NCBI RefSeq assembly: GCF_011455695.1
Contig: NZ_CP015030.1
Location: forward strand, 1,054,001 to 1,118,000
Origin: Mannheimia granulomatis
GTDB taxonomy: Bacteria; Pseudomonadota; Gammaproteobacteria; Enterobacterales; Pasteurellaceae
Direction: 5' to 3'
Length of the DNA stretch: 64,000 nucleotides
The first letter of the stretch is position 1; each line of letters starts with the position of its first letter. The notes below the pieces were generated by a model that saw only the letters and a program-made list of their open reading frames with translations, did no database searches and was not told where the DNA came from. Below are positions 1 to 9,764 of the stretch, in pieces. The translations under genes were made by a program, and so were the position numbers.

Positions 1-298
1 CATGGTGAATACCTTGACCGCCGAACAATCACATTTATCAAACTTATTTGCTTCGCCGCTAAGTCAAGATGAACGATTTGCAAAAGCTACTTGGACAACC
101 CTAAATACAGGCTCGCCAATGCTTAAAGGGGCCTTGATCAATTTTGATTGTGAAATTACATAAATTAAACAGGTTGGCACCCACGGCATTATGATTTGTA
201 AAATTATAGAGATCGAACGAACTAACAACCAAGAGGCTCTGATATATTTTGATCGCAATTATCATAGTGCCGGCCAAGCAACAGTTCTGGTGAAGTGA
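1..298 (+). pseudogene. Flavin reductase (HpaC-like) C-terminal part, interrupted by a stop codon
   Basis: The frame enters from the left edge and reads through a flavin-reductase-like C-terminal half, then meets TAA at 161-163. The same frame continues after the stop for 44 more codons to TGA at 296-298 and still looks like the family: GTHGIM is followed by IYFDRNYH, matching the GTH...YF.R.(F/Y)H end of HpaC/NAD(P)H:FMN reductases. The stop falls where relatives have an ordinary residue of a beta strand (FDCEIT-stop-IKQVGTH). I infer a decayed gene or a sequencing error. The N-terminal half lies outside the window. Confidence 0.6.
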
Positions 299-343
299 TT
301 TTTTGCTTTGAGACTTTAAATAAAACTTGATTTGGGATAGATA

Positions 344-376
344 AAAGGCGTATAACATACGCCTTTATATTTTTAC
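344..376 (+). terminator. Rho-independent terminator or leader hairpin before cmoB
   Basis: A perfect 9-bp stem (AAAGGCGTA, loop TAACA, TACGCCTTT) is followed by the U-rich run TATATTTTTA. It fits termination of the broken reductase transcript. The cmoB start codon lies only 11 bases downstream, so the hairpin would sit in the cmoB leader if the promoter is further upstream. Confidence 0.6.
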
Positions 377-386
377 ATTATTTATT

Positions 387-1349
387 ATGATCGACTTCCG
401 TCCTTTTTATCAACAAATTGCAACCTCTCCTCTTTCTGCTTGGTTAGAAACCTTGCCTTTGCAGTTAACTCAATGGGAGAAAACCACCCATGCTGATTAC
501 TCTAAATGGGCAAAAGTTGCAAATTTTTTACCAAATTCAACCGCTTGTATTAACCTAAAAGATAAGGTGGAATCTATTCCTACTCAGCCGTTATCTGAAG
601 GAGAAATCAAGCAAATTACTCATCACTTAAAACAACTTATGCCGTGGCGTAAAGGTCCATACCACTTACACGGCATTCATATTGATACCGAATGGCGTTC
701 CGATTTCAAATGGGATCGTGTACTACCCCACCTTGCGCCTCTTGAAGGTAGAACAATTTTAGATGTAGGCTGTGGTAGCGGCTATCATATGTGGCGAATG
801 GTAGGTGAAGGTGCCCAAATGGTGGTAGGCATTGACCCAACCGAGCTTTTTCTATGTCAATTTGAAGCAGTACGTAAGCTGCTTGGCAACGACCGCCGAG
901 CGAATTTAATTCCACTAGGTATCGAGCAAATGCAGCCCCTTGCCGCTTTTGATACCGTCTTTTCAATGGGTGTGCTTTACCACCGTAAATCACCACTTGA
1001 TCATCTTTCACAGCTCAAAGCTCAGCTTGTTAAAGGCGGAGAATTAGTGTTGGAAACCCTTGTGATTGACGGTGATGTGAATGATGTTCTCGTGCCGGCT
1101 GATCGCTACGCTAAAATGAAAAATGTTTATTTTATTCCGTCCGTACCGGCTCTGATTAATTGGTTAGAAAAAGTAGGCTTTAAAAATGTACGTTGCGTGG
1201 ATGAGGCCATCACAACACTTGAAGAACAGCGAAAAACCGATTGGTTGGAAAATGAGAGCTTAGTGGATTTCTTAGACCCTAACGATCATAGCAAAACTAT
1301 TGAAGGCTACCTTGCCCCGAAGCGAGCTGTGATTCTGGCCAATGTTTAA
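387..1349 (+). CDS. cmoB: tRNA U34 carboxymethyltransferase CmoB
   Basis: CmoB transfers a carboxymethyl group from carboxy-S-adenosylmethionine to 5-hydroxyuridine at tRNA position 34, giving the cmo5U wobble base. The 320 residues match the family length (about 323 in E. coli). The Rossmann methyltransferase motif DVGCGSGYH lies at residues 126-134, and the N-terminal block [11 protein letters not shown] is typical of CmoB. An uptake-sequence core (ACCGCTTGT, 540-548) lies in the coding region and encodes TAC at about residues 52-54. No clear Shine-Dalgarno precedes the ATG. The partner gene cmoA is not in the window. Confidence 0.95.
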   Translation: MIDFRPFYQQIATSPLSAWLETLPLQLTQWEKTTHADYSKWAKVANFLPNSTACINLKDKVESIPTQPLSEGEIKQITHHLKQLMPWRKGPYHLHGIHIDTEWRSDFKWDRVLPHLAPLEGRTILDVGCGSGYHMWRMVGEGAQMVVGIDPTELFLCQFEAVRKLLGNDRRANLIPLGIEQMQPLAAFDTVFSMGVLYHRKSPLDHLSQLKAQLVKGGELVLETLVIDGDVNDVLVPADRYAKMKNVYFIPSVPALINWLEKVGFKNVRCVDEAITTLEEQRKTDWLENESLVDFLDPNDHSKTIEGYLAPKRAVILANV

Positions 1350-1367
1350 AACGAGTAAATAAATAAT

Positions 1368-1394
1368 AGGACGAAAAATTTTTCGTCCTTCCCT
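1368..1394 (+). terminator. Terminator after cmoB
   Basis: An 11-bp perfect palindrome (AGGACGAAAAA / TTTTTCGTCCT), followed by a weakly T-rich stretch, lies 19 bases past the cmoB stop. Confidence 0.6.
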
Positions 1395-1403
1395 ATATCA
1401 CAT

Positions 1404-1436
1404 AAGCCTTAGTTTTCAAACTGAGGCTTTTCTTGC
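1404..1436. terminator. Bidirectional terminator between cmoB and bioB
   Basis: Stem AAGCCTTAGTTT / AAACTGAGGCTT has one G-T wobble and a 2-base loop. It has a T-run on the plus side and A/T-rich sequence on the other. It lies between the convergent cmoB and bioB genes. Confidence 0.6.
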
Positions 1437-1466
1437 AAAAAAATTAGCTTTTTTAACCGCTTGCAA

Positions 1467-2474
1467 TTAAACATCGCACTCATATTTCAATGGATATAAA
1501 TTGAGCTTATCCATTAATTGTCTATCGTGATCTTCTTCCGGGTTTTCGGTAGTGAGAAGTTTATCTCCATAGAAAATTGAGTTTGCCCCTGCCATAAAGC
1601 AAAGTGCTTGCATTGCTTCCGGCATAGCGGTTCTACCGGCAGAAAGACGAACAAAACTACGAGGCATGGTAATTCTGGCAACAGCAATAGTACGAACAAA
1701 TTCTGTCCAGTCGAGGTCTTCAGCATTCTCTAACGGTGTACCTTCTACTTTAATAAGTTGGTTAATTGGTACACTTTCAGGTTGTGGATCAAGGTTTGCT
1801 AAACTTGCAATTAAGCCTGCTCTTTCCGGACGGGTTTCATTCATGCCAACAATACCACCACAGCATACCTTAAGCCCTGCATTACGCACTTTACCGAGGG
1901 TATCCATTCTATCATCATGATTACGAGTATGGATAATTTTATTGTAACGTTCCGGATCCGTATCTAAATTGTGATTGTAGTAATCTAAGCCAGCATCTTT
2001 TAATTCTTCTGCCATGCCTTCTTCTAACATACCAAAAGTGCCACAAGTTTCTAAACCCAACGATTTCACCGCATTGATAATTTCAGACACCACTTTAATA
2101 TCCTTTGGCTTTGGCCCCCGCCATGCAGCCCCCATACAAAAGCGGCTCGCACCTCTTTCTTTAGCAATTTTGGCTTTTTCTACAATAGTTTCAATATCTA
2201 ACATTGTCTGCTTTTCTATACCGGTATCATAGCGGGCGGATTGTGGACAATATTCACAATCCTCTGCACAACCACCTGTTTTAATTGAAAGTAACGTAGA
2301 GAGCTGAATTGCATTAGGATCAAAGTTTTCACGATGAATTTTTGCCGCTTTGAACACTAAATCCATAAACGGCATATCGAAAAGCTCTTCCACTTGGCAT
2401 TTCCGCCAATATTGTGCTGTTGGGTGGAGAGTTAATTCATCTTTGGCTTTGAGTTTTAATTGAAATGTTGTCAC
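1467..2474 (-). CDS. bioB: Biotin synthase BioB
   Basis: This radical-SAM enzyme inserts sulfur into dethiobiotin to make biotin. The 4Fe-4S cluster motif CAEDCEYC starts at residue 69 (C69, C73, C76). The downstream blocks [18 protein letters not shown] and VCCGGIVGM carry the cysteines that bind the second, sacrificial 2Fe-2S cluster in the family. At 335 aa it is close to family length. The start is GTG, chosen because AAGGAG sits 6 bases upstream and the protein aligns from there. It stands alone: no bioA, bioF, bioC or bioD is next to it. Confidence 0.96.
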   Translation of the reverse strand: MTTFQLKLKAKDELTLHPTAQYWRKCQVEELFDMPFMDLVFKAAKIHRENFDPNAIQLSTLLSIKTGGCAEDCEYCPQSARYDTGIEKQTMLDIETIVEKAKIAKERGASRFCMGAAWRGPKPKDIKVVSEIINAVKSLGLETCGTFGMLEEGMAEELKDAGLDYYNHNLDTDPERYNKIIHTRNHDDRMDTLGKVRNAGLKVCCGGIVGMNETRPERAGLIASLANLDPQPESVPINQLIKVEGTPLENAEDLDWTEFVRTIAVARITMPRSFVRLSAGRTAMPEAMQALCFMAGANSIFYGDKLLTTENPEEDHDRQLMDKLNLYPLKYECDV

Positions 2475-2490
2475 TTATTTCTCCTTGATA

Positions 2491-2530
2491 GAAAAGGACT
2501 AAACCTCGTAAAAGGTTTAGCCCTTGTTTT
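2491..2530 (-). terminator. Terminator after pckA
   Basis: Stem CTAAACCT / AGGTTTAG. On the minus strand it is followed by TCCTTTTCT. It lies between pckA and bioB, so the two genes are probably separate transcripts. Confidence 0.65.
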
Positions 2531-2563
2531 TATTTTTTATAGATTATAACTCATCAAAATACA

Positions 2564-4171
2564 TTATAACTTCGGACCAGCTGAAATTAATGCTTTACCC
2601 TCATCGTTCGTCGCATATTTTTCAAAGTTTTTCACAAATCGACCCGCTAAATCTTCTGCTTTGGCCTGCCATTGTGATTGGTCTGCGTAGGTATTACGTG
2701 GGTCTAAAATCGCTGTATCTACACCCGGTAACTCAGTTGGAATCGCTAAATCAAAGATTGGTAATTTACCCATTTCCGCTTTATCAATTGAGCCATCTAA
2801 AATTGCATCAATAATACCACGAGTATCTTTAATTGAAATACGTTTGCCTGTGCCGTTCCAACCTGTATTCACTAAGTACGCTTCTGCTCCAGCAGCTTCC
2901 ATACGTTTCACTAATACTTCTGCATATTGCGTTGGATGTAGAGATAAAAACGCTGCACCGAAACAAGCTGAGAATGTTGGAGTTGGCTCAGTAATGCCTC
3001 GCTCTGTACCTGCTAATTTCGCAGTAAAGCCAGATAAGAAGTAATATTTAGTTTGCTCTGGCGTTAATTTAGACACTGGAGGTAACACCCCAAATGCATC
3101 CGCAGTCAAGAAAATCACTTTCTTAGCATGGCCAGCTTTTGATGGAACCGCAATATTATCAATATGGTAAATAGGATAACTTACACGCGTATTTTCTGTT
3201 TTAGATTTATCATCAAAATCAATAGTACCATCTTCACGTACAACAACGTTTTCTAACAACGCATCGCGGCGAATAGCACGGTAAATATCCGGTTCATTTT
3301 CGATAGAGAGATTAATGGTTTTCGCATAACAACCGCCTTCATAGTTAAATACGCCATTTTCATCCCAGCCATGTTCGTCATCACCGATTAGTTTGCGTTT
3401 CGGATCGGTTGATAATGTCGTTTTACCTGTTCCTGATAAGCCGAAGAATACAGCTACATCGCCTTCTTCACCTACATTTGCCGAACAGTGCATTGAAGCA
3501 ACACCTTTAAGTGGTAAGAAGTAGTTCATCATTGAGAACATACCTTTTTTCATTTCACCACCGTACCAAGTACCACCAATAATTTGAACACCTTCAGTTA
3601 CGTTAAACGCCACAAAGTTTTCAGAATTTAGTCCTTGCTCTTTCCAATTTGGATTAGTTACTTTAGAGCCATTCATTACCACGAAATCAGGTTTGAAATC
3701 TTTTAATTCTTCTTCTGTCGGGCGAATAAACATATTCTTCACAAAATGCGCTTGCCAAGCAACTTGAGTAATAATACGTACATTGATACGGTGTTCCGGA
3801 CTCGCACCACAAAATGCATCAATAATGAATAAACGTTTATTTGAAAGTTCATCGGTTACTAAACCTTTTAAGCTCTGCCATGTAGATTGGTTCATCGGCT
3901 TATTATCATTTTTAGCAGCTTCTGATGTCCACCAAATTGTATCTTTTGTAGTTTCATCTAACACAATATATTTATCTTTAGGAGAACGACCTGTAAAAAT
4001 ACCAGTATCTACTGCAACCGCGCCTAAATTTGTTAATACACCTTTTTCATAACCTTGAAGATCGGGCTTCATCTCCTCTTCAAACAGTTGCTCATAGCTA
4101 GGGTTACGAACGATTTCTTTTACATTTGTAATACCTAAAACTGCAAGTTCTTGTTCAATACGATTTAACAT
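2564..4171 (-). CDS. pckA: Phosphoenolpyruvate carboxykinase (ATP)
   Basis: It converts oxaloacetate and ATP to phosphoenolpyruvate, CO2 and ADP. In Pasteurellaceae it also works in reverse for CO2 fixation on the way to succinate. The kinase P-loop [11 protein letters not shown] lies at residues 244-254, and the substrate-binding GRSPKDKY block lies near residue 61. The length of 535 aa is normal. GAGG lies 8 bases before the ATG. It is divergent from ftsB across a 340-bp gap. Confidence 0.97.
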   Translation of the reverse strand: MLNRIEQELAVLGITNVKEIVRNPSYEQLFEEEMKPDLQGYEKGVLTNLGAVAVDTGIFTGRSPKDKYIVLDETTKDTIWWTSEAAKNDNKPMNQSTWQSLKGLVTDELSNKRLFIIDAFCGASPEHRINVRIITQVAWQAHFVKNMFIRPTEEELKDFKPDFVVMNGSKVTNPNWKEQGLNSENFVAFNVTEGVQIIGGTWYGGEMKKGMFSMMNYFLPLKGVASMHCSANVGEEGDVAVFFGLSGTGKTTLSTDPKRKLIGDDEHGWDENGVFNYEGGCYAKTINLSIENEPDIYRAIRRDALLENVVVREDGTIDFDDKSKTENTRVSYPIYHIDNIAVPSKAGHAKKVIFLTADAFGVLPPVSKLTPEQTKYYFLSGFTAKLAGTERGITEPTPTFSACFGAAFLSLHPTQYAEVLVKRMEAAGAEAYLVNTGWNGTGKRISIKDTRGIIDAILDGSIDKAEMGKLPIFDLAIPTELPGVDTAILDPRNTYADQSQWQAKAEDLAGRFVKNFEKYATNDEGKALISAGPKL

Positions 4172-4511
4172 AGTGGTTACCTCATAATAGTTATAAAATT
4201 AAACTGGGTCTATTATACGAAAACAAAAAAAAAAAAATGTTACATACTTCAAATTTTTGAAAATTCATTACAAAAATTTGTAAAATATCTATGCTTATTT
4301 GTCTTACGTCAAAATTTAAAAGTTATTTTGGCTTGCTAAACTCAAAATTTCATTATAGGCAGTAAAATTTTTCTTATAAAATCACAGATAATTTTGATTA
4401 CGCGCTAAAACTCCTACCTTAAAACGCTATGCGTTTTGTTAGGATTTTTTGCAAATTCAGGGTAAAATCAGACCGCTTACCATTCAGATAACTTTACACA
4501 AGAGAAAATAG
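4172..4511. other. pckA-ftsB divergent intergenic region
   Basis: This AT-rich gap holds a 12-base A-run near 4227-4238, an uptake-like GACCGCTTAC at about 4471, and the orphan terminator listed separately. No clear TGTGA-N6-TCACA (CRP) site was seen for pckA, and no ORF with a ribosome binding site. Confidence 0.5.
4412..4451 (+). terminator. Orphan rho-independent terminator
   Basis: Stem AAAACGC (4421-4427), loop TAT, GCGTTTT (4431-4437). Outer pairing of TCCTA with TAGGA extends the structure, and it is followed by TTTTTT. No plus-strand gene ends upstream of it. It could end a small RNA transcribed from the pckA-ftsB gap, or act in the ftsB leader. Confidence 0.5.
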
Positions 4512-4793
4512 ATGCGTTTATTGATTATTTTTTTTGCATTACTGCTCGGACTCTCCCAATATACATTCTGGTTCGGTAAAAACGGCTGGAATGACTACCA
4601 AGACGTTCAACATGAAGTCACATTACTAAAAGAAGAGAATGCGAAATTAACTGCTCGTAATAAACTGATTGAAGCTGAAATTTACGATTTAAAAAACGGC
4701 GTGGATGCCTTAGAAGAACGAGCCAGACTTGAACGTGAAATGGTAAAAGAAAATGAAGTATTTTACCGTATTGTGCCAAAAACTAAGCAGTAA
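4512..4793 (+). CDS. ftsB: Cell division protein FtsB
   Basis: FtsB is a bitopic divisome protein of the FtsQ-FtsL-FtsB complex. The 93 residues show an N-terminal membrane segment (about 3-20), then the family phrase FGKNGWNDY and a coiled coil rich in Leu/Glu/Lys (about 35-80). Size and the ftsB-ispD-ispF order match Enterobacteria and Pasteurellaceae. The ispD start lies 8 bases after its stop. Confidence 0.93.
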   Translation: MRLLIIFFALLLGLSQYTFWFGKNGWNDYQDVQHEVTLLKEENAKLTARNKLIEAEIYDLKNGVDALEERARLEREMVKENEVFYRIVPKTKQ

Positions 4794-4801
4794 GGAGCCC
4801 T

Positions 4802-5482
4802 ATGACTCGAAAGATTATTGCGGTCATTCCGGCTTCAGGTGTTGGTAGCCGAATGATGGCTGAAAAACCGAAACAATATTTAAAGCTACAGGGGAAAACG
4901 ATTTTAGAACATACGGTTTCCCTTTTTCTTGAACATCCTTTAATTGAAAAAGTAATTGTAGCAGTTGCAAAAGATGATCCTTTCTATGCCCATATTGATC
5001 TGCTGAAATCAACAAAAGTACAAATTGTTTTTGGTGGTGCAACTCGTGCAGATTCTGTCTTTAACGCGCTACAACATATTGAAGACAGTGCTTGGGCATT
5101 AGTGCATGATGCTGCACGCCCTTGTCTCAAGCGGTCCGATTTAGACAAAATTTTGCAAATCGAAAACAAACAGGGTGCCATTCTTGCCACCCCTGCGGTG
5201 GATACGATGAAACGTGCCGAGGGATCACATATTCTGCATACAGAAGACCGCTCAACCTTATGGCACGCGTTAACTCCACAATTTTTCCCAGCAAAAATTC
5301 TAAGAGATGCTCTAGCTTCTGCTTTTGCGAAAAAACAAAGTGTGACCGATGAAGCCTCAGCGATGGAACTCAGCGGCTATCAACCGGAATTAGTTGCCGG
5401 TAGAAGTGATAACTTGAAAATTACCCGTCCGGAAGACTTAGCCTTGGCGGAATTTTATTTAACACATCATTTGGAGAAATAA
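4802..5482 (+). CDS. ispD: 2-C-methyl-D-erythritol 4-phosphate cytidylyltransferase IspD
   Basis: IspD makes CDP-methylerythritol from MEP and CTP in the non-mevalonate isoprenoid pathway. The nucleotide-binding N-terminus PASGVGSRM...KPKQYL (about residues 10-28), VHDAARP near residue 100 and the ITRPEDL block near the C-terminus are present. The 226-aa length is normal. AAGGAG lies just before the ATG. ispF follows after 1 base, so the two are translationally coupled. Confidence 0.96.
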   Translation: MTRKIIAVIPASGVGSRMMAEKPKQYLKLQGKTILEHTVSLFLEHPLIEKVIVAVAKDDPFYAHIDLLKSTKVQIVFGGATRADSVFNALQHIEDSAWALVHDAARPCLKRSDLDKILQIENKQGAILATPAVDTMKRAEGSHILHTEDRSTLWHALTPQFFPAKILRDALASAFAKKQSVTDEASAMELSGYQPELVAGRSDNLKITRPEDLALAEFYLTHHLEK

Positions 5483-5483
5483 T

Positions 5484-5960
5484 ATGATTCGTATCGGACA
5501 CGGTTTTGATGTTCATGCCTTTGGCGAAAACCGCCGCTTGATTATCGCCGGCGTTGAAGTGCCTTACCACACTGGCTTTATCGCCCATAGCGACGGCGAT
5601 GTTGCTCTACACGCCCTCACCGATGCCCTATTAGGTGCAGTAGCGTTAGGCGACATTGGTAAACTCTTCCCCGATACCGATATGCAATATAAAAATGCCG
5701 ACAGCCGTGGTTTATTGATTGAAGCCTATCGCCAAGTACAAGAACAAGGTTATAAAGTGGGCAATGTGGATGTCACTATTATCGCACAAGCCCCGAAAAT
5801 GCGTCCGCATATTGATAAAATGCGTCAAACCATCGCTGAAGATTTGAAATGCGATATTGCTCAAGTGAATGTAAAAGCCACTACTACCGAAAAATTAGGC
5901 TTTACCGGCAGAGGAGAAGGCATTGCTTGTGAAGCGGTTGCATTGTTAGTCAAAGCTTAA
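5484..5960 (+). CDS. ispF: 2-C-methyl-D-erythritol 2,4-cyclodiphosphate synthase IspF
   Basis: IspF cyclises CDP-ME 2-phosphate, two steps after IspD. The zinc-binding DVHAFG motif (D8, H10) and [17 protein letters not shown] are intact, as is the C-terminal [15 protein letters not shown] block. The 158-aa length is standard. It is the last gene of ftsB-ispD-ispF, and is followed by an inverted pair of uptake sequences that may act as a terminator. Confidence 0.97.
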   Translation: MIRIGHGFDVHAFGENRRLIIAGVEVPYHTGFIAHSDGDVALHALTDALLGAVALGDIGKLFPDTDMQYKNADSRGLLIEAYRQVQEQGYKVGNVDVTIIAQAPKMRPHIDKMRQTIAEDLKCDIAQVNVKATTTEKLGFTGRGEGIACEAVALLVKA

Positions 5961-5968
5961 TTTATCTT

Positions 5969-6026
5969 ACAAGCGGTTATTTTTAAGCAAAATCTTGCAA
6001 AATTTCGCCAGAAAATGACCGCTTGT
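5969..6026. repeat. Inverted pair of DNA uptake sequences (Apl-type)
   Basis: ACAAGCGGT at 5969-5977 and ACCGCTTGT at 6018-6026 face each other. Between them are the AT-rich tails (TTGCAAAATT) typical of uptake sequences. Such pairs often serve as transcription terminators in this family. This one lies between ispF and ffs. Confidence 0.75.
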
Positions 6027-6037
6027 AAAATTCAGTC

Positions 6038-6065
6038 TTGTCTTATTTTAAAATTTATCTATAAT
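6038..6065 (+). promoter_or_regulatory. sigma-70 promoter of ffs
   Basis: A -35 of TTGTCT (6038-6043), a 16-base spacer and a perfect TATAAT (6060-6065). The predicted start lies about 7 bases on, leaving a 5' leader of roughly 25 nt before mature 4.5S RNA. This resembles the RNase P-processed precursor known in E. coli. Confidence 0.7.
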
Positions 6066-6096
6066 AAAAACCCTTACGCCTTAAGGAGTAATTCTA

Positions 6097-6208
6097 TGGG
6101 GCGTTATTGGTTCCTCGCAATGGTGTTCAGCTTACTTGATCAGGTTCGGAAGAAAGCAGTCTGGGTTGAAATTTCCGTGTGCCGAGGGTGGCTGGTAACG
6201 CCCCACCC
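6097..6208 (+). ncRNA. ffs: 4.5S RNA of the signal recognition particle
   Basis: The ends pair as a long hairpin: GGGGCGTTA at 6098 with TAACGCCCC at 6196-6204. The middle carries the SRP domain IV core: CAGGT(T/C)CGGAAG, AAGCAG and the GTGTGCCG...GGTGGCTGG segment. In E. coli the GGAA tetraloop is flanked by CC...GG. Here it is TC...GA, a compensatory C-G to U-A change that keeps the helix. The RNA binds Ffh and targets nascent membrane proteins. An apparent reading frame across it is not a gene. Confidence 0.92.
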
Positions 6209-6242
6209 TTTTATCTGAACTCTCTTTTATCAGGAGAATGTT

Positions 6243-6950
6243 ATGCTTCGGATTATCCCTATTCCCGCCCTGTCTGATAATTACATTTGGGCGATTATCC
6301 AACACCAAGATTTGATTATTGTCGATCCTTCAGAAGCTAAACCTGTATTGGATTTTATCGCAAAAAATTCGTTAAATTTGACCGCTTGTTTGTTGACCCA
6401 TAACCACCACGATCACACCGATGGCGTTCCAGAGATCCTGCAACATTACCCTAACTTGCCTGTTTACGGACCGGCAGAAGTAGCGGAATTTGCCAATAAC
6501 ATTGTTGCCCCAAACGAGAGCTTCAAGCTGTTTAGCTATGAAGTAAAGGTGATGGAAAGTGCTGGCCACACTGCGGGACATATCAGTTATTTGTTCGGTT
6601 ACGATTATCTGTTTTGTGGAGACTCACTTTTTTCTGGTGGCTGCGGTCGGGTATTTACCGGCGATCATCAAGCCCAATTTGAAGCCCTGCAACGCTTTAA
6701 AGCCTTACCTGATTCGGTAAAAGTCTATCCTGCTCACGAATATACCCAAAGCAACTTGAAATTTGCAACCGCCGTTCTGCCGCAAAGCTGTGCATTAAGC
6801 GAATATCAGGATTATGTTGAGATTCTTCGCTCCCAACATAAACCGACCTTGCCTACTACAATCGGGCAAGAGATGAAGGTAAACCCCTTTATGCAAGCGG
6901 TCGATTTAGCTGAATTTATTGCACTTCGCCAACAAAAGGACAATTTTTAA
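6243..6950 (+). CDS. gloB: Hydroxyacylglutathione hydrolase (glyoxalase II)
   Basis: GloB hydrolyses S-lactoylglutathione to D-lactate and glutathione, the second step of methylglyoxal detoxification. The metallo-beta-lactamase metal motif THNHHDHTDG lies near residue 53, with HTAGH at about residue 110, FCGDSLF and the HEYT block further on. It is 235 aa, slightly short of E. coli (251). CAGGAG precedes the ATG. An in-frame uptake core (6381-6389) encodes the TAC of NLTACLL. Its stop codon overlaps that of the convergent phoR. Confidence 0.94.
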   Translation: MLRIIPIPALSDNYIWAIIQHQDLIIVDPSEAKPVLDFIAKNSLNLTACLLTHNHHDHTDGVPEILQHYPNLPVYGPAEVAEFANNIVAPNESFKLFSYEVKVMESAGHTAGHISYLFGYDYLFCGDSLFSGGCGRVFTGDHQAQFEALQRFKALPDSVKVYPAHEYTQSNLKFATAVLPQSCALSEYQDYVEILRSQHKPTLPTTIGQEMKVNPFMQAVDLAEFIALRQQKDNF

Positions 6951-8218
6951 TCATTAGAGATTAGACTTTGGTTTAATATAAAAGAAAAGCAGCTGCCTTC
7001 TCCTTCTTGGCTGGTGATGATTAAATTAGCATTGTGTTGTTCTAATGCGTGTTTAACAATCGCTAGCCCTAAGCCACTGCCGCCAGTTTTTTTACTGCGA
7101 GATTCATCCACCCGATAAAAACGTTCGGTTAAATGCGGCAGGTGAATGTCGGGAATCCCGATACCATTATCTTTTACACTAAATTCCATTCCTTGTTCGC
7201 AAGGTTGCCAGTGAATTTCGATTCGGCACTCTTTGCCTGAATGTTTAATTGCATTATAAATTAAGTTAGATACCACACTATGCAGTTGATCTTGGTTGCC
7301 CCATATCTCAATATTAGGGATAACATTAAAACTAATTTGGTGATTATAAGTATTTAAAATTTCAGCTTCTGTTTGTAGTGATAATATCATCGCTGACATA
7401 TTAAATAGTTTGTGTTCTTTATTCGATGAGGTCTCAATTTTTGCCAATAAGTTGAGCTGTTCTAATAAATGTGTCATTCGAAAGCTCTGTTCTTGCATGG
7501 CTTTTATCGCTTTTTGTTGCAACACAGTTTGTTTGGGACTATCTTCAAGTATTTCTAGATAGCCTTGTAATATCGTAAGCGGAGTTCTTAATTCGTGATT
7601 AATATTACTTAAAAAGGTTTGGCGTGAACGTAGTAATTTAATCATTTCGGTAATATCACGCCCAATAATTAATAAGGTTTGCGGATCGTATTGATGGATA
7701 TGAATTTCAATATAACGTTTATTATATGTAAATAATACAAGTGGTCGATTCTTTTTTCTCTGTGCAAAATAATGTTTAAATTGCTTATAAAAAATAATAT
7801 TGAAAATATTTTTTTGAATCTTTTTATGCCAATAAAAATCAAACATCCTTTGCGCTACTTGGTTACACCAAGATATTTCGCCATCTGCCTGACAAATAAT
7901 AATCGCATCAGGAAGAACTTGAATATTTTTATTTAATTTAGAAAGTAAGCGTAAATTTTCGAGCTTCTCTTTTTTATTTTTATTTCGATAATAAGAAATA
8001 GTTTGCGAAAAGCTCTCTAAATTCATGAGTTCAGTTACCTTATCTGTTTTGGGATTTAGCATTTGCAAGAGCTTATACTCAGTAACATGATGCCAGATCA
8101 ACAGTCCAAGCAAAATAACAATAAGCCAAGTTGAAAAAGCTAAGCCAAATAAACTAAATATGAATGCGGTAACCACAGCAGCTATCAGTTCTAACAAAAA
8201 ATTAAGTAATTTTTTCAT
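6947..8218 (-). CDS. phoR: Phosphate regulon sensor histidine kinase PhoR
   Basis: PhoR senses phosphate limitation and phosphorylates PhoB. The ATG at 8218 is chosen because it follows GGAGGG and overlaps the phoB stop (TAATG). A longer frame upstream of it would run inside phoB. The 423 residues show two N-terminal membrane helices (about 5-45), a PAS segment (ILPDAIIICQADGEISWCN), the HisKA phosphoacceptor box NINHELRTPLT, and the ATPase motifs IYNAIKHS, DNGIGIP and GGSGLGLAIVKH. It is the last gene of pstSCAB-phoBR. Confidence 0.94.
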   Translation of the reverse strand: MKKLLNFLLELIAAVVTAFIFSLFGLAFSTWLIVILLGLLIWHHVTEYKLLQMLNPKTDKVTELMNLESFSQTISYYRNKNKKEKLENLRLLSKLNKNIQVLPDAIIICQADGEISWCNQVAQRMFDFYWHKKIQKNIFNIIFYKQFKHYFAQRKKNRPLVLFTYNKRYIEIHIHQYDPQTLLIIGRDITEMIKLLRSRQTFLSNINHELRTPLTILQGYLEILEDSPKQTVLQQKAIKAMQEQSFRMTHLLEQLNLLAKIETSSNKEHKLFNMSAMILSLQTEAEILNTYNHQISFNVIPNIEIWGNQDQLHSVVSNLIYNAIKHSGKECRIEIHWQPCEQGMEFSVKDNGIGIPDIHLPHLTERFYRVDESRSKKTGGSGLGLAIVKHALEQHNANLIITSQEGEGSCFSFILNQSLISND

Positions 8219-8916
8219 TATCCCTCCGAGAGATAGGTAGAAAAGCAGTAACCGCTTCCTCGAACAGTTTGCAAATAGATCTCGCAATGAAACGGCTCAA
8301 GACTTCGGCGTAGGCGGCGAATATAACTATCTACCGTGCGGTCTTCCACCTCTAAATCATCACCCCAAATATGGTTGAGTAGCTGTTCTCGGGAATAGAC
8401 CTTTTCCGGATTTTTCATAAAGAAGTGAAGTAGCTTAAATTCGGTATGGCTTAAATGAATTTGTTCTTGCTGATAAAACACCCGCTGAGTATTTTCATCC
8501 AAGCTAAGTTGATTGATTTGAATGAGTTGCGAGTTTTGCTCGTAAATACGTCGCCAAACAGCCTCAATACGGGCAAGTAGTACTTTAGGCGAGAAAGGTT
8601 TAACTACATAATCATCAGCACCAGCATTTAGGCTGGTAATACAATCTTCCTCAGCACTACGGGCAGTGAGCATAATAATCGGAATTTGTGAGGTTTCCTC
8701 CTGCTTTTTAAGATACTGAATAAGTTGTATGCCGGAACGCCCCGGCAACATCCAGTCCAGCAAGATGAGTTGTGGGTTTTCTTTTAATTTATTAACCGCA
8801 CTTTGGTAATCTTCCGCTTCCAATACTTGATAATCGTGCTGCATTAGAAACAGGCAGATCATTTCCCGAATACCGCGTTCATCTTCGACCACTAAAATAC
8901 GTTTTGTCATTTTCAA
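8218..8916 (-). CDS. phoB: Phosphate regulon response regulator PhoB
   Basis: PhoB is an OmpR-type activator that binds Pho boxes. The receiver domain has the acidic pair near residue 11 (EDE), the phosphoacceptor Asp in LLDWMLPG (about residue 54), a conserved T in MLTAR and K in VKPFSP. The C-terminal winged helix carries [21 protein letters not shown] and the RRLRR helix. The length is 232 aa. It is preceded in the same direction by pstB and followed by phoR with a 1-base overlap. phoU is not present at this locus. Confidence 0.95.
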   Translation of the reverse strand: MKMTKRILVVEDERGIREMICLFLMQHDYQVLEAEDYQSAVNKLKENPQLILLDWMLPGRSGIQLIQYLKKQEETSQIPIIMLTARSAEEDCITSLNAGADDYVVKPFSPKVLLARIEAVWRRIYEQNSQLIQINQLSLDENTQRVFYQQEQIHLSHTEFKLLHFFMKNPEKVYSREQLLNHIWGDDLEVEDRTVDSYIRRLRRSLEPFHCEIYLQTVRGSGYCFSTYLSEG

Positions 8917-8989
8917 ATCCTTCTTGCAAATTTTTCTGAAAAATAGACCGCTTGCTCCAGATTTTATCGACTCAAAGTGCGGTTGGAAT

Positions 8990-9754
8990 TTACCCCATTT
9001 TACCTAAAATATAATCGGCGGTACGAGGAACTTTCGGCTCGTTGAAAATTTGTTTAGTTTCACCAAACTCCACTAATTCGCCCAAATACATAAAGGCGGT
9101 GTAATCAGAACAACGTGCCGCTTGTTGCATATTGTGGGTAACCATTGCCAATGTATAGTCTTGTTTTAGCTCGGTAATGAGTTCTTCAATTTTCATGGTA
9201 GAAATCGGATCTAACGCCGAGCAAGGCTCATCCAACAACAAAACATCTGGTTTCACCGCAATAGCTCGAGCAATACACAAGCGTTGCTGTTGCCCGCCCG
9301 ATAAGCTATCACCGCTTTGGCGTAATTTATCTTTCACTTCATTCCAAAGTGCCGCTTTGGTTAATGCCCATTCTACCCGATCATTTAATTCCGCTTTTGG
9401 CAGCTTTTCAAACAAACGGATCCCAAAGGCAATATTATCATAAATCGACATTGGGAATGGGGTCGGTTTTTGGAAAACCATACCCACTTTCGCCCGCAAT
9501 AATGCCACATCAGTGTGAGTGGTGAGTAAATTTTCACCGTCTAAATTGATTTCCCCCGTTGCTCTTTGGTTCGGGTAGAGTTCAAACATTCGGTTAAAAG
9601 TACGTAATAAGCTTGATTTACCGCAGCCTGATGGCCCGATAAATGCCGTCACTTTGTTTTTGGCAATAGTTAAGTTAATGTTTTTTAACGCGTGAAAATC
9701 ACCATAATAAAAATTCAGATTATTTACCGCAATTTTAATATTCGCATTCATCAT
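8990..9754 (-). CDS. pstB: Phosphate ABC transporter ATP-binding protein PstB
   Basis: PstB powers high-affinity phosphate import by PstSCAB. Walker [10 protein letters not shown] (about residue 38), the Q-loop, signature [14 protein letters not shown], Walker [13 protein letters not shown] and the switch His in VTHN are all intact. The length of 254 aa is close to E. coli (257). It lies 10 bases after pstA. A Met-Met start leaves the exact first residue uncertain by one codon. Confidence 0.97.
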   Translation of the reverse strand: MMNANIKIAVNNLNFYYGDFHALKNINLTIAKNKVTAFIGPSGCGKSSLLRTFNRMFELYPNQRATGEINLDGENLLTTHTDVALLRAKVGMVFQKPTPFPMSIYDNIAFGIRLFEKLPKAELNDRVEWALTKAALWNEVKDKLRQSGDSLSGGQQQRLCIARAIAVKPDVLLLDEPCSALDPISTMKIEELITELKQDYTLAMVTHNMQQAARCSDYTAFMYLGELVEFGETKQIFNEPKVPRTADYILGKMG

Positions 9755-9764
9755 AAAAATCCTT

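Noticed and set aside
4172-4511. CRP site for pckA
   Set aside because: No TGTGA-N6-TCACA-like pair could be found in the gap by eye.
6015-6218. 67-codon reading frame with an apparent start near AAGGAG
   Set aside because: It runs through the 4.5S RNA gene. The RNA structure and conserved SRP core explain the sequence, and the peptide has no recognisable features.
8219-8287. 23-codon N-terminal extension of PhoR inside phoB
   Set aside because: The ATG at 8218 has GGAGG upstream and the TAATG coupling. The extension is phoB sequence read in another frame.
8974-8983. AAAGTGCGGT, a Haemophilus-type uptake core
   Set aside because: It is an isolated copy (another lies inside leuS near 35703) against many Apl-type cores, so it is within chance expectation.
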